Assembly (NCBI RefSeq): GCF_000210295.1 | Contig: NC_026734.1 | Coordinates: forward strand, 372,001 to 436,000 | DNA: 64,000 bases | Direction of reading: 5' to 3' | Origin: Trypanosoma brucei gambiense DAL972 | Lineage: Eukaryota; Euglenozoa; Kinetoplastea; Trypanosomatida; Trypanosomatidae | Shown here: positions 1 through 10,570 of the stretch, in pieces | Layout of the letters: every line of letters starts with the position of its first letter | How positions within the stretch are numbered: the first letter of the stretch is position 1 | Notes under the pieces: generated by a model | Databases searched by the model: none | What the model saw: only the letters and a program-made list of their open reading frames with translations | Told to the model about the DNA's origin: nothing | Program-made: the position numbers and the translations under genes

Positions 1-915
1 CGTTCCACTTGCATGCATAACACATACTTCCTTCTTGTAACTGCTCCCTTTCTCTCATTACACTGTGTAGCCTTTACTTTCTTTCCCCTCTTCCCCTCAC
101 TACAAAGACACTGTGTGTCCGACCCTCCTAACTTGCTCCTACTCACAGCGGTTTCCAGTCGCATTAGCCATCGTCACACGGTACCACACAATGATGCCTT
201 GTGATTTGTTTTGCCTTTTGCTACTATTCATCGGAGGCCGTGCGTGGCGTGCGCGGATTGTTGTGCAGGTGTACCTGCCGGCGTGTCCCCGCTGCGCGGT
301 TGGGGAAGAGACAAGTTTAGGGGGCTGTTGTGACACAGTTAGATTTCCCACGTCACCTCCAGCGGTGCGGATGCCTCCACTTCAGGTGTGGTTCCCCATT
401 CCCCCGTATATCTTTCTTTCTTTCTTTTCGTCTGCTCATTCCACTCTGGGTGCAATATCCGGGAGTGTGGAATAAGAGTTGAGATTGGGGTTAAGATGAG
501 GGTAAAGGGGAGTGGAGGGGCGACGTGGGAGAGACGGATGGCCAGATGGAAAGGGAAAGAAAGGTGTGAAAGTGTGGAGGTAACGAGATATTGGGTGAGG
601 GTGACTGATAGAGGACAGCATCTGTGAATGTGTGGTTACTCTTCTCCCCTTTACCCCTAGCCTCTTCCACTTTCCAACTTCCCTCCTCTGCCTCCTCTCA
701 CCCTTTTGTTTTTGTATTTCCCTTTTATTTTACATTTTCACCCCACCATCAGCATCCTTTCACTGGCTTTGCACAACCGCATGCACACATACATCCCTTT
801 GAATGTCATACCTCCCTCCTCTCTCTTTCTCTTTTTTTTTTCTGTTACATCTCATATTAGAAAGCTAAAAAGCTACTTTACCACAACTCTCAAACCAAGC
901 AACAAACTAAAAGAC
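1..915 (+). repeat. Histone H3 tandem repeat, spacer of first unit
   Basis: This is the spacer of a tandem unit that recurs about 1614 bp downstream (1615 onward) and again about 1596 bp after that (3211 onward). The window starts inside a unit, so the array continues to the left. The spacer would hold the 3' UTR of the preceding copy and the splice signals of the next. The short frames in it overlap on both strands, have low-complexity products and are not supported as genes. Confidence 0.9.
805..860 (+). promoter_or_regulatory. Trans-splice acceptor region for histone H3
   Basis: A long C/T tract (about 807-842) is followed by the first AG at 859-860, 55 nt before the H3 start codon. This is the usual arrangement for spliced-leader addition in trypanosomes. 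The same block recurs before the second H3 copy (AG near 2473). The exact site is inferred. Confidence 0.6.
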
Positions 916-1317
916 ATGTCGAGGACCAAGGAAACCGCCAGGACGAAGAAGACCATCACCTCCAAGAAGAGCAAGAAGGCCTCAAAGGGTTCTGATGCCG
1001 CATCTGGCGTAAAGACCGCCCAACGCCGCTGGAGGCCCGGCACCGTGGCACTCCGTGAAATCCGCCAGTTCCAACGCTCCACCGACCTGCTGCTACAAAA
1101 GGCACCATTTCAACGCCTGGTCCGTGAGGTGTCTGGTGCCCAAAAGGAGGGTCTGCGCTTCCAGAGTAGCGCTATTCTCGCCGCACAGGAAGCGACTGAG
1201 TCGTACATTGTGTCGCTGCTTGCCGATACCAACCGCGCATGCATTCACAGTGGGCGTGTGACAATCCAACCAAAGGACATTCACCTTGCCCTCTGCCTAC
1301 GCGGTGAACGTGCATAA
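916..1317 (+). CDS. H3: Histone H3, copy 1
   Basis: Core nucleosomal histone H3 of 133 aa, pairing with H4 in chromatin. The N-terminal tail starts [11 protein letters not shown], and the histone fold covers about residues 42-132, with recognisable [11 protein letters not shown] and PFQRLVREV segments. Numbered without the initiator Met, lysine 4 is present and K76 lies in the SGAQKEG loop; K76 is the trypanosome equivalent of K79 and a known DOT1 target. The sequence is strongly diverged from animal or yeast H3, as is typical of kinetoplastids. The frame is open further upstream to 706, but that extension is low-complexity UTR and precedes the splice acceptor, so the start at 916 is preferred. 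It is a member of a tandem array, which raises gene dose for S-phase supply. Confidence 0.97.
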   Translation: MSRTKETARTKKTITSKKSKKASKGSDAASGVKTAQRRWRPGTVALREIRQFQRSTDLLLQKAPFQRLVREVSGAQKEGLRFQSSAILAAQEATESYIVSLLADTNRACIHSGRVTIQPKDIHLALCLRGERA

Positions 1318-2529
1318 GAAGGTACAGAAATGCGTAATTGAGTGAGTGAGTATGAATATGAGTAGGTGTGTGTGTATGTATGTATGTATGCGTGAGGGTC
1401 AGGGTTGAGACAAATATTCAGATTAGAGAAAGAAAGAAAGAAAGAGAGAGAGCACTGCAAAGCATGCATGCATGCATATATATATATATATATGTGTGTA
1501 TATATATATATGTGTGTATATATATATATGTGTGTATATATATATATGTGTGTGTATGTTTATGTGCATGACCTTCTTTCTCTTTCCCCTTCTCCTCTCT
1601 GTTGCTCTTCTCTACGTTCCACTTGCATGCATAACACATACTTCCTTCTTGTAACTGCTCCCTTTCTCTCATTACACTGTGTAGCCTTTACTTTCTTTCC
1701 CCTCTTCCCCTCACTACAAAGACAATGTGTGTCCGACCCTCCTAACTTGCTCCTACTCACAGCGGTTTCCAGTCGCATTAGCCATCGTCACACGGTACCA
1801 CACAATGATGCCTTGTGATTTGTTTTGCCTTTTGCTACTATTCATCGGAGGCCGTGCGTGGCGTGCGCGGATTGTTGTGCAGGTGTACCTGCCGGCGTGT
1901 CCCCGCTGCGCGGTTGGGGAAGAGACAAGTTTAGGGGGCTGTTGTGACACAGTTAGATTTCCCACGTCACCTCCAGCGGTGCGGATGCCTCCACTTCAGG
2001 TGTGGTTCCCCATTCCCCCGTATATCTTTCTTTCTTTCTTTTCGTCTGCTCATTCCACTCTGGGTGCAATATCCGGGAGTGTGGAATAAGAGTTGAGATT
2101 GGGGTTAAGATGAGGGTAAAGGGGAGTGGAGGGGCGACGTGGGAGAGACGGATGGCCAGATGGAAAGGGAAAGAAAGGTGTGAAAGTGTGGAGGTAACGA
2201 GATATTGGGTGAGGGTGACTGATAGAGGATAGCATCTGTGAATGTGTGGTTACTCTTCTCCCCTTTACCCCTAGCCTCTTCCACTTTCCAACTTCCCTCC
2301 TCTGCCTCCTCTCACCCTTTTGTTTTTGTATTTCCCTTTTATTTTACATTTTCACCCCACCATCAGCATCCTTTCACTGGCTTTGCACAACCGCATGCAC
2401 ACATACATCCCTTTGAATGTCATACCTCCCTCCTCTCTCTTTCTCTTTTTTTTTTCTGTTACATCTCATATTAGAAAGCTAAAAAGCTACTTTACCACAA
2501 CTCTCAAACCAAGCAACAAACTAAAAGAC
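1318..2529 (+). repeat. H3 array spacer between copies 1 and 2
   Basis: This holds the 3' UTR of copy 1, a microsatellite at about 1463-1558 made of (TA)n blocks separated by TGTGTG, and then the same spacer as 1-915. The microsatellite has one more TA/GTGTG block than the next unit, which accounts for the 1614 versus 1596 bp unit lengths. I see no gene in it. Confidence 0.9.
1476..1558. repeat. (TA)n/(TG)n compound microsatellite
   Basis: Alternating TA runs and TGTGTG blocks in the H3 3' flank. The equivalent at about 3090-3151 is 18 bp shorter, so the tract varies in length within the array. Confidence 0.9.
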
Positions 2530-2931
2530 ATGTCGAGGACCAAGGAAACCGCCAGGACGAAGAAGACCATCACCTCCAAGAAGAGCAAGAAGGCCTCAAA
2601 GGGTTCTGATGCCGCATCTGGCGTAAAGACCGCCCAACGCCGCTGGAGGCCCGGCACCGTGGCACTCCGTGAAATCCGCCAGTTCCAACGCTCCACCGAC
2701 CTGCTGCTACAAAAGGCACCATTTCAACGCCTGGTCCGTGAGGTGTCTGGTGCCCAAAAGGAGGGTCTGCGCTTCCAGAGTAGCGCTATTCTCGCCGCAC
2801 AGGAAGCGACTGAGTCGTACATTGTGTCGCTGCTTGCCGATACCAACCGCGCATGCATTCACAGTGGGCGTGTGACAATCCAACCAAAGGACATTCACCT
2901 TGCCCTCTGCCTACGCGGTGAACGTGCATAA
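2530..2931 (+). CDS. H3: Histone H3, copy 2
   Basis: Second tandem copy. The 133-aa product is identical to copy 1, and the flanking DNA is nearly identical too, as expected of an array homogenised by gene conversion or unequal exchange. The acceptor tract and the 55-nt 5' leader are the same. It is the last intact H3 before the array ends: the next repeat contains spacer only. Confidence 0.97.
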   Translation: MSRTKETARTKKTITSKKSKKASKGSDAASGVKTAQRRWRPGTVALREIRQFQRSTDLLLQKAPFQRLVREVSGAQKEGLRFQSSAILAAQEATESYIVSLLADTNRACIHSGRVTIQPKDIHLALCLRGERA

Positions 2932-4045
2932 GAAGGTACAGAAATGCGTAATTGAGTGAGTGAGTATGAATATGAGTAGGTGTGTGTGTATGTATGTATG
3001 TATGCGTGAGGGTCAGGGTTGAGACAAATATTCAGATTAGAGAAAGAAAGAAAGAAAGAGAGAGAGCACTGCAAAGCATGCATGCATGCATATATATATA
3101 TATATATGTGTGTATATATATATATGTGTGTATATATATATATGTGTGTGTATGTTTATGTGCATGACCTTCTTTCTCTTTCCCCTTCTCCTCTCTGTTG
3201 CTCTTCTCTACGTTCCACTTGCATGCATAACACATACTTCCTTCTTGTAACTGCTCCCTTTCTCTCATTACACTGTGTAGCCTTTACTTTCTTTCCCCTC
3301 TTCCCCTCACTACAAAGACAATGTGTGTCCGACCCTCCTAACTTGCTCCTACTCACAGCGGTTTCCAGTCGCATTAGCCATCGTCACACGGTACCACACA
3401 ATGATGCCTTGTGATTTGTTTTGCCTTTTGCTACTATTCATCGGAGGCCGTGCGTGGCGTGCGCGGATTGTTGTGCAGGTGTACCTGCCGGCGTGTCCCC
3501 GCTGCGCGGTTGGGGAAGAGACAAGTTTAGGGGGCTGTTGTGACACAGTTAGATTTCCCACGTCACCTCCAGCGGTGCGGATGCCTCCACTTCAGGTGTG
3601 GTTCCCCATTCCCCCGTATATCTTTCTTTCTTTCTTTTCGTCTGCTCATTCCACTCTGGGTGCAATATCCGGGAGTGTGGAATAAGAGTTGAGATTGGGG
3701 TTAAGATGAGGGTAAAGGGGAGTGGAGGGGCGACGTGGGAGAGACGGATGGCCAGATGGAAAGGGAAAGAAAGGTGTGAAAGTGTGGAGGTAACGAGATA
3801 TTGGGTGAGGGTGACTGATAGAGGACAGCATCTGTGAATGTGTGGTTACTCTTCTCCCCTTTATCCCCAGCCTCTTCCACTTTCCAACTTCCCTCCTCTG
3901 CCTCCTCTCACCCTTTTGTTTTTGTATTTCCCTTTTAATTTACACCTTTTTTTTATTTACACTTTTTGTATGATGTTTTTTTTTTGCTGTTATCCCTTTT
4001 CTTTTCTTTTTTTGTATTGAAGTATTGATTTTTAGTGTCGTGAGT
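2932..4045 (+). repeat. Third, coding-less H3 repeat running into beta-COP
   Basis: H3 spacer sequence continues through about 3938 (repeat start about 3211). It then departs from the unit inside the C/T-rich stretch and leads to the beta-COP gene instead of H3. A new T-rich tract (3943-4017) and an AG at 4034-4035 precede the beta-COP start. The 3' UTR of H3 copy 2 and the leader of beta-COP therefore both lie in this block. Confidence 0.85.
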
Positions 4046-6994
4046 ATGGAGGCCAAAGCTGAGGGTTTTTGTAGTTTTCTTGTGGGGTTGAGTGGGGCTC
4101 CTGTGAATTCGAAGGAACTTAAATCAGCTTTGGAAAAGGGGGATATGAAGGCACGTGCGTCCGCTCTTGAGGCATTGATCCGGATGCATCTTAACGGCGA
4201 ACCGCAAAATCATATGATCATGACTGTAATCAAGTTTATTACTCCGCTTGATGATCATTATATTAAGAAGCTCGTTTTATATTTCTGGGAAGTGGTAGAC
4301 AAAACCGATGCGAGTGGTAAGCTGCTGAGTGAAATGATTCTTATTTGCTCGTTTCTGCGAGAGGACCTGCTTCATCCCAATGAGTACATCCGGGGCCTTG
4401 CGTTGCGGTTCATGTGCAAAGTAAAGGAAAGGGAACTGGTGGAACCGCTTGTGTCGTCGGTGGTGCAGAATTTAACGCACCGTGTTACATATGTGCGCAG
4501 AAATGCTGTTCTCGCCGTGCATAGGATCTTTAAGAGGTTCCCCGAGTTGCTCCCGGATGCAGCTGAGCTTGTCGAGAAGTTTATTAGCGAGGAAAACGAC
4601 GTATCGGCCAGTAGGAACGCGTTTGAAATGTTGGTGGAATGTTCGCCCGATCGGGTTGTAAAGTTTTTGGCAGAGTTGCGGGAGTCAAAGAATTTGGAGA
4701 GTCTGGGAGCGACCTTGCAAATGTCCATTGTGGATTTTGCAGGGCACATGATACGGGCGAATCCTTATGACAAAGGGAGATATGTTACGGTACTCTTTAG
4801 CATACTTCAATCAAACAATCCAGCGGTGCGCTATCAGTGTGCCTCAACGCTTCTAAGCATCTCAACTTCCCCAACAGCTATTCGCCAGGCGGCGTTAACG
4901 TTTATTGATTTGCTCAAGACTCACACTGATATCAGTGTGCGTCTGATTGTGGTGGATCAGCTCGATGCAATGCGGGAGAGGTTCAGCAAGATTCTACAGG
5001 ATTCTCTGCTAGACATTTTGAGCGTTCTGGCCAACGGCACGATGGAAATTCGAAAGCGGATAGTAACACTTGGAGTGGAGCTCGTCTCCAATCAAAACAG
5101 TGAGGTGTTCGTGCAGGCGATTAAGAAGGAACTTTACTGGGTTAAAAATGAGTGTGATGTTGATGACAAAGAGTCTTTGCTTGAGTACAAGAAGTTATTG
5201 ATACGCGCTACCCGCACAGCGGTGGCTCGGCGGCCGCACATGGCATCAGCAGTGATACCTTTGGTCCTGGAGTACCTGTATGAGGAAGATGACTCGGGGT
5301 TTGAAGTCGTTTCTCTCATTCGAGAAGTTCTGCAGTTACAACCTTCGCTACGTAGCGAAACATTGAGACAGCTCAGGCAGACGCTCCGTATGATTCGGTG
5401 CCCATCAGTAATTCGCACGGTGTTGTGGTTACTCGGCACACATGTGACATCAGCAGACGACGCATTGGAGGTTATCAGACTCCTCATCAATACTTTGGAA
5501 CCATTACCCCTAGAGCCCACCGTTAAAGAACAGATGAAACAACAAGAGGACTTCGACAGTCACAAGGGGGGGCAACAGAAGCCCCGTATGCAGATGACCA
5601 CGATCGTGCAGGAAGATGGCACGTACGTGATGTCGTCTGTACCCTCCAATAAAACTCAGGAAGACGCGGAGGGTAATGATTCGAACTGTGGTCTGCGGGG
5701 GGTGCTTACGGGAGGAAAGTTTTTCATTGCGGCACCGCTTGCCAGTACGCTCTCTAAACTTATCATTCGCCTGTTCAACCACCACAGCAGCGGTGTGGAC
5801 GAGAGCACCATGAAGGAAGCGCAAAATAGCGCCATCATGCTGCTCAACGAAGTACTTCGTTTTTGCACGATGGATGGGGCGGCTGGTATGATTGATGATG
5901 CCACCCACGAGCAAATACGGCTCGCACTCCTTAACATTACTAATCCCCGATCGCCGCTTCTTGCGACTTTTGTAGAGGATTCTTCAAAGGCACTCGACTC
6001 ACTGACGAATAAGGTGGGGTCCATTGCGGGCGGTGATGGGTTCGATTTTAACAAAAGAAACAATGATAATGTTGTTGGTAGGACCTCGTTCGATGAGCAG
6101 CAAGTGGCGTTGTGCAGCGTGGACACACCTGTCATGTTCACACAAATCATGGAAGGAAAGGGATCGCTGCTAGAGCTGGAAGCCGTGGACGACTTGGGGT
6201 CCGTCGTGGCAAACGCATCTATCGAAAAGACGGAAGAATTCCTTATAAAACTTGAGAAGACGGTCCCCTTGTCTGGTTTCTGTGATCCGTTATATTGTGA
6301 AGCCTCAGTCACGGTGCATCAGTTCGATATAACTGTGGACTGGTACATTGCAAACTGCACAGCAAACGTCTTGCGAGATGTCTCGATTGAGTTGACGCCA
6401 CTTGGCAGCATGAAGCTTTGTGAAAGACCACAAGTCCACACCATACAGCCCCACGGTTCTGTTAGGATCCGCACGGCGCTCAAGGTGGGTAGCCCCGAGA
6501 CCGGCGTCATATGCGCTAGTGTTTTGTATGAGGGTCCCCAGAACGAGCGGGGTTGTGTTGTTCTGAACAACGTCCGCGTCGACATTATGAACTATGTTAG
6601 ACCTGCCAAATGCAGTGCATCAGAATTCCGGGACAAGTGGTGCAAGTACGACTGGGAAAATGCTGTTGCAATCAGAACAGAAAAAACAGATATGCGTGAG
6701 TACGTGGAGTATGTGATGCAAGGGACAAACACGCGGTTGTTGGAGCCCTATCCAGAGGAAGACGACGAGGTGGTTTCTGCATTTGATGGGAAAGGTGACA
6801 ATGGTCACCGCTACGTGTCTTGCAATATGTACGCCCGCACGCTATTCGGTGATGACGCTCTGCTGAATGTGTCCATTGAGCGTGACGCGGAGGGAAAACT
6901 TAGCGGAATGGTGCGAGTCCGTGCTAACAAGCGGCCTGTTGCCTACGGTTTTGGTGAGAAGCTCAATATACTGAATCGACGTATAGTGTCATAA
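4046..6994 (+). CDS. COPB: Coatomer beta subunit (beta-COP)
   Basis: Large subunit of the COPI coat, which forms vesicles for Golgi-to-ER and intra-Golgi traffic. The product has 982 aa, close to the usual 950-970. An adaptin-type HEAT-repeat trunk covers about residues 10-510 (for example YIRGLALRFMCKVKE and VRRNAVLAVHRIFKRFP). A charged linker follows with the family motif around QMTTIVQEDGTYV. The beta-COP C-terminal domain begins near 690, and the appendage/platform ends the protein, with the typical DKWCKYDWENAV and YGFGEKLNILNR. The frame opens at 4025, but the Met at 4046 directly follows the AG at 4034-4035 and begins the recognisable protein. Its upstream flank derives from the histone H3 repeat. 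Confidence 0.95.
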   Translation: MEAKAEGFCSFLVGLSGAPVNSKELKSALEKGDMKARASALEALIRMHLNGEPQNHMIMTVIKFITPLDDHYIKKLVLYFWEVVDKTDASGKLLSEMILICSFLREDLLHPNEYIRGLALRFMCKVKERELVEPLVSSVVQNLTHRVTYVRRNAVLAVHRIFKRFPELLPDAAELVEKFISEENDVSASRNAFEMLVECSPDRVVKFLAELRESKNLESLGATLQMSIVDFAGHMIRANPYDKGRYVTVLFSILQSNNPAVRYQCASTLLSISTSPTAIRQAALTFIDLLKTHTDISVRLIVVDQLDAMRERFSKILQDSLLDILSVLANGTMEIRKRIVTLGVELVSNQNSEVFVQAIKKELYWVKNECDVDDKESLLEYKKLLIRATRTAVARRPHMASAVIPLVLEYLYEEDDSGFEVVSLIREVLQLQPSLRSETLRQLRQTLRMIRCPSVIRTVLWLLGTHVTSADDALEVIRLLINTLEPLPLEPTVKEQMKQQEDFDSHKGGQQKPRMQMTTIVQEDGTYVMSSVPSNKTQEDAEGNDSNCGLRGVLTGGKFFIAAPLASTLSKLIIRLFNHHSSGVDESTMKEAQNSAIMLLNEVLRFCTMDGAAGMIDDATHEQIRLALLNITNPRSPLLATFVEDSSKALDSLTNKVGSIAGGDGFDFNKRNNDNVVGRTSFDEQQVALCSVDTPVMFTQIMEGKGSLLELEAVDDLGSVVANASIEKTEEFLIKLEKTVPLSGFCDPLYCEASVTVHQFDITVDWYIANCTANVLRDVSIELTPLGSMKLCERPQVHTIQPHGSVRIRTALKVGSPETGVICASVLYEGPQNERGCVVLNNVRVDIMNYVRPAKCSASEFRDKWCKYDWENAVAIRTEKTDMREYVEYVMQGTNTRLLEPYPEEDDEVVSAFDGKGDNGHRYVSCNMYARTLFGDDALLNVSIERDAEGKLSGMVRVRANKRPVAYGFGEKLNILNRRIVS

Positions 6995-7965
6995 CTCTCC
7001 TCTGCATGTTGGTCGTTGCTGTTACTGCTGTTCTATTTGTTCACTCCTCGCCCCGAACTGCAGGACGCGGCGTTACCACAGCGGAATCCGTACAAGCGTG
7101 AATTATATAAAATGCGTTGCCCGAGTATATCACCCTGTCATATTGAGAATTGAGCGTGTGAGGTGCCGCAGCGGCCCCGGGTGTGAGTAAAGAGGAAGGT
7201 GAGGGGGAAACATGAGGAAAAAAAAAACGTAGAGATGAGACAGGGCAGATAAATGAATTAGAATAAGAGAAGAAACATACGTGTGTGAGTGTGGAGGGAA
7301 GCGATGGTGAAGGTAGCGACAAAAAAGGCAAAAATGAGACCTGAGACAAGGAGAGGAGTAGGGATACCGAGAGTTTCAATCCATTAAAAGTGCATCACGT
7401 AGTATGGAGCAATGAGGGAAAACGTGGAATGGAAAGGGAAGGGAAGGGGTCTGGGTAAAAAAAGGTAAGCATGCGCTCGTTTATTCCTCTTACCCCGTGT
7501 CATTTGGTGTCACCATCCCCTGATTTACAATCTCTTTTGTACATATATATATGTGTATGTGTTCTGGTGCTCTAAAAGTTTCTTTTCCACACATCTAATG
7601 TCCTGAGAGGCAATGAAGGTCTAATGCATCCACCGTCTCCTGACCGTTCCCCTTTATTTGCCTGTTCATACGCTCGTTATTATTCACTTTTTTTCTATTG
7701 TGCTCGGTTAGCCATTTTGCCCTTTTCTTGCTCTGTGACCCAACATATATATATATATATATATATTCCCGGTAGCGTAAGTCTGTGCAGCTCCCGTGGC
7801 GACTTTTCTGGTTTTCCTCTGCGGTTTCTCTTTACAGTTTTACATCCCTCTTTCCTTTCCTTATTTTTCCTTTTTGTGGGGGGGGGGGGGTTGTTGCATT
7901 ATTATTATTATTATTATCATTTTGTGTGCATGTGTATTGAGCGTCGGCATAACCGTTAGCACAGA
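6995..7965 (+). other. beta-COP / exosome-subunit intergenic UTR sequence
   Basis: 971 bp without a gene. It contains a purine-rich stretch (7190-7450), a (TA)n run at about 7745-7767, a C/T tract (7840-7876), a run of 12 or so G (about 7877-7889), an ATT repeat, and AG dinucleotides at 7958-7959 and 7963-7964 that could serve as splice acceptors for the next gene. Confidence 0.7.
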
Positions 7966-9159
7966 ATGCAGTTTGGCCCTGTTGTCAGTGAGGTGGAAAT
8001 ACGGACGGTGCAGGACGGCATTGCAAACGGTGTTCGCAGTGACGGCCGATCCCTTACGCAGCGCCGTCCCTTCACCGTTGTGACTAACCGCGGCTCAACC
8101 ACACATTTTGAAGGCAGTAGTGTTGAGGTGCAATGCGATGGTACCACTGTTGTGGCCGCTGCAACACCGTCAGTTGTGGAACTGGACATCGACCGCGGCC
8201 AGGCACCGCGTGGCTCATTGTTTGTCAACATCGATGCCGTTCCCGCTGTGGTGGAGCATTACGCGCAATCGGTGCGAAATAACAGCGCCCGCTACCGTCA
8301 AGCCTTCCTCTCCTTCTTAGCAACGGCCATCCGTCAAACGTTCGGGGCACAAGGCGTTACGGCTGAGGAGCGGCAGCAGCAACTGGGAATTGCGGAGGCA
8401 GAGATTATTGCTGATGAGGGAGATGATGAACAAAGGGAGGATGCCCTCGGGGGAAGAGGCGCAGCAGAGGAGAAGCCGGTGGAAGAGACTGCGGAACAAT
8501 GGGTGGATTGTTGCGGATTTCCCGGTGAACAATTGTATATTGGAGGGGGATATGCTTTTCGTATTGATGTGGACGCGCATGTGCTGCAGGCTCATGGGGG
8601 GAGTTTGGCCTCCATCGTGGCTCTAGCGGTGCATGCTGCACTCAAAACTGTACGACTACCAAGTGTTACCCTTCACGAAGCCTCCGCCGGGTTTTCACTG
8701 GAAGTGGACTACAGTAAACCGTATGCCACAGCAGTAAATTGGAGTCGGCTACCGGTGTTGAGCGTTGTGCATGTGTCGCCCACGCGGCATTATGTGGTGG
8801 ATCCAACGCGGTTGGAGGAGTTGGCGCTGCCGCAGCAGTTGCGTGTGGCAGTCAACAGCTTCGGGCAAGTGTTTCACATGCGATTTCAGCAGTTGCCTTC
8901 GCGCCGCGGGAATGCCATGCGACTTATTCGCAGTCCGTGGGAGGAAGCTGGAAAGGATAACAGTAACGATAATAACGAGCGCGATGTTGATGGTGATGAT
9001 GTGGACGACAGTAGCCGAAGCGGTTTTGATGCCGGTGTTAAGGGAACGGTGGGTGGGATGAATATGCCCGACATGGCGGCAGTGCTGCACGCGGCTGTTC
9101 ACATTTCACAGGCCGTTATTGCAGAGTGCGACGAGGCACTTGCGGGGAGTAGTGGGTAA
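7966..9159 (+). CDS. EAP1: Exosome RNase PH-like subunit (RRP42-type, probably EAP1)
   Basis: Subunit of the six-member RNase PH ring of the RNA exosome, which processes and degrades RNA in nucleus and cytoplasm. The protein has 397 aa. RNase PH domain 1 begins at about residue 25 with DGRSLTQRRPF and continues through SVEVQCDGTTVVAAATPSV and LFVNIDAVP. An acidic, Q/E-rich insertion lies at about 133-176. RNase PH domain 2 has FRIDVDAHVLQAHGGSLAS, LKTVRLPSV and RHYVVDPTRLEE, the pattern of RRP42 rather than RRP41. A D/N-rich C-terminal extension follows. Eukaryotic ring subunits of this type are usually catalytically inactive. The name EAP1 is from memory of the T. brucei complex and is less certain than the family. 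Confidence 0.85.
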   Translation: MQFGPVVSEVEIRTVQDGIANGVRSDGRSLTQRRPFTVVTNRGSTTHFEGSSVEVQCDGTTVVAAATPSVVELDIDRGQAPRGSLFVNIDAVPAVVEHYAQSVRNNSARYRQAFLSFLATAIRQTFGAQGVTAEERQQQLGIAEAEIIADEGDDEQREDALGGRGAAEEKPVEETAEQWVDCCGFPGEQLYIGGGYAFRIDVDAHVLQAHGGSLASIVALAVHAALKTVRLPSVTLHEASAGFSLEVDYSKPYATAVNWSRLPVLSVVHVSPTRHYVVDPTRLEELALPQQLRVAVNSFGQVFHMRFQQLPSRRGNAMRLIRSPWEEAGKDNSNDNNERDVDGDDVDDSSRSGFDAGVKGTVGGMNMPDMAAVLHAAVHISQAVIAECDEALAGSSG

Positions 9160-10570
9160 AAGGAAAGTCGTACAAGATAGGACGCAATGAAACAGGCACT
9201 CAATAGCAGAGACGGAAGGTGAAACACGCAGAATGAAGGACAATTTATGTGATGTGTCGCGGCTGTAAACTGAGCCTCCTGTATTTCTCTTGCATATTAT
9301 AAGAATGTAAACGCAAAGGTTCCCGTCTCGTCTTTTGAGTCGCTTCGCCATCTATTTTTTCCCCTTGTTAAATGGTGATGTTGTGGTTTATGCACCGATT
9401 AACTTCTTTTCCCTCCGTGGTTTCACCGACTCTCCCATTTTATTTTATTGCGTCTCTTTCCCATCACTGGGTTTCCCTCGTTACTTCGACTGCGCCCCTT
9501 CCCCCCCCCCCTCTTTCTTTTCTTTTTCCCTCTTGCTCATCATATAGATATCACGAAGGGTGGCTGATGTGTTAGTTCCGCAGCGTCGCATTCGGATTCA
9601 TTACATCCTTTAGGTGGTTTTTGTTGTTGCTGTTGTTTGTCTGTCTGTGTGTGTATGTGTCTGTGTGTGTGTGTGGATGGATGGAAGGAGAGAAGGTGTC
9701 TTTGCTTCATATTAGAATCGATTTAGGCCTTTTAGTTGTGTGGGTGAAGGGACAGAAAAAGCGGAGTGATAATATAAGAAGTAATATGCTTCAAAAATGG
9801 AAAAAAAAAGTAGGGAAGCGGGAATTGAGTTGGAATCTGATCGGCAGAAAAACAGTATTCGTCCAACAATATCGAACGCTCATCAGCGTATTTACTTGTT
9901 TTGATGGAAGTTTTATTTGACTCTAAATATGTAAGCGTACATGATCCTGAACGCTGTACTCTTGCATTTATGTGGCACCATTCATACGCTCCGTTTTTCT
10001 TAACCTTTTTTCTTGGTTTATCTAGCCCTAGAGTAGAAAGAGTAAAGTAAATTAAACTAAAGAAAAAGAAATATAAGACTCACTCACGCAATCCATCACC
10101 TTGTAACATTTCAACAACGGACGCATCCAGAAGGGAAGCGCAAAGAGTTAATATAAAGAAAGAGATAAGCAAAGGGAAAAGTATATATATATATATATAT
10201 ATACGGAGTGAACTTGTGATAAGCTTTACAATCGAAGGGGATTTAAACCCCCGAAGTGAAAAGGAAGAAAACAAATAAGACGAAGACAACAAAGGAAGAT
10301 AGCATTAGAGAAGATTAGAAGAAGGAAAAGCAAAGCAAAGCAAAAGCGTGGGGAAAGGGTAGAAGTCAAGGAAGAAAGGAAGTTAGTTTAGAAGAAGAAG
10401 GAAAGGGTGCGTAGAAAACGCACTTCATATACCTTCACGTGTAGCTCTATCTACTTGGATATAAATTTACATTGCCGCTGGCTATCTCCCACGGTGGCAT
10501 TTAAAAGAAAACAAACGCAACGCAACACGACGCAAGCGACACTACTAGTCAGCCTCCGTCACCAGTCATT
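9160..10570 (+). other. Intergenic UTR sequence before PUF9
   Basis: 1.4 kb with C/T-rich tracts (9340-9540), TG repeats (9640-9680), a (TA)n run (10183-10201) and a purine-rich stretch (10260-10410). The frames in it are low-complexity and overlapping; I see no gene. Confidence 0.7.

Noticed and set aside
113..475. 120-aa frame repeated in each H3 spacer (also 1727-2089 and 3323-3685)
   Set aside because: Repetition only reflects the tandem array. It overlaps an opposite-strand frame, has no recognisable domain and lies in UTR sequence.
706..915. 70-codon N-terminal extension of histone H3 (also in copy 2)
   Set aside because: It is encoded by spacer and the splice pyrimidine tract upstream of the acceptor AG; the known H3 N-terminus begins at 916.
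5656..6312. 218-aa minus-strand frame inside beta-COP
   Set aside because: Antisense shadow of the beta-COP coding sequence, serine-rich from reverse-complement codons.
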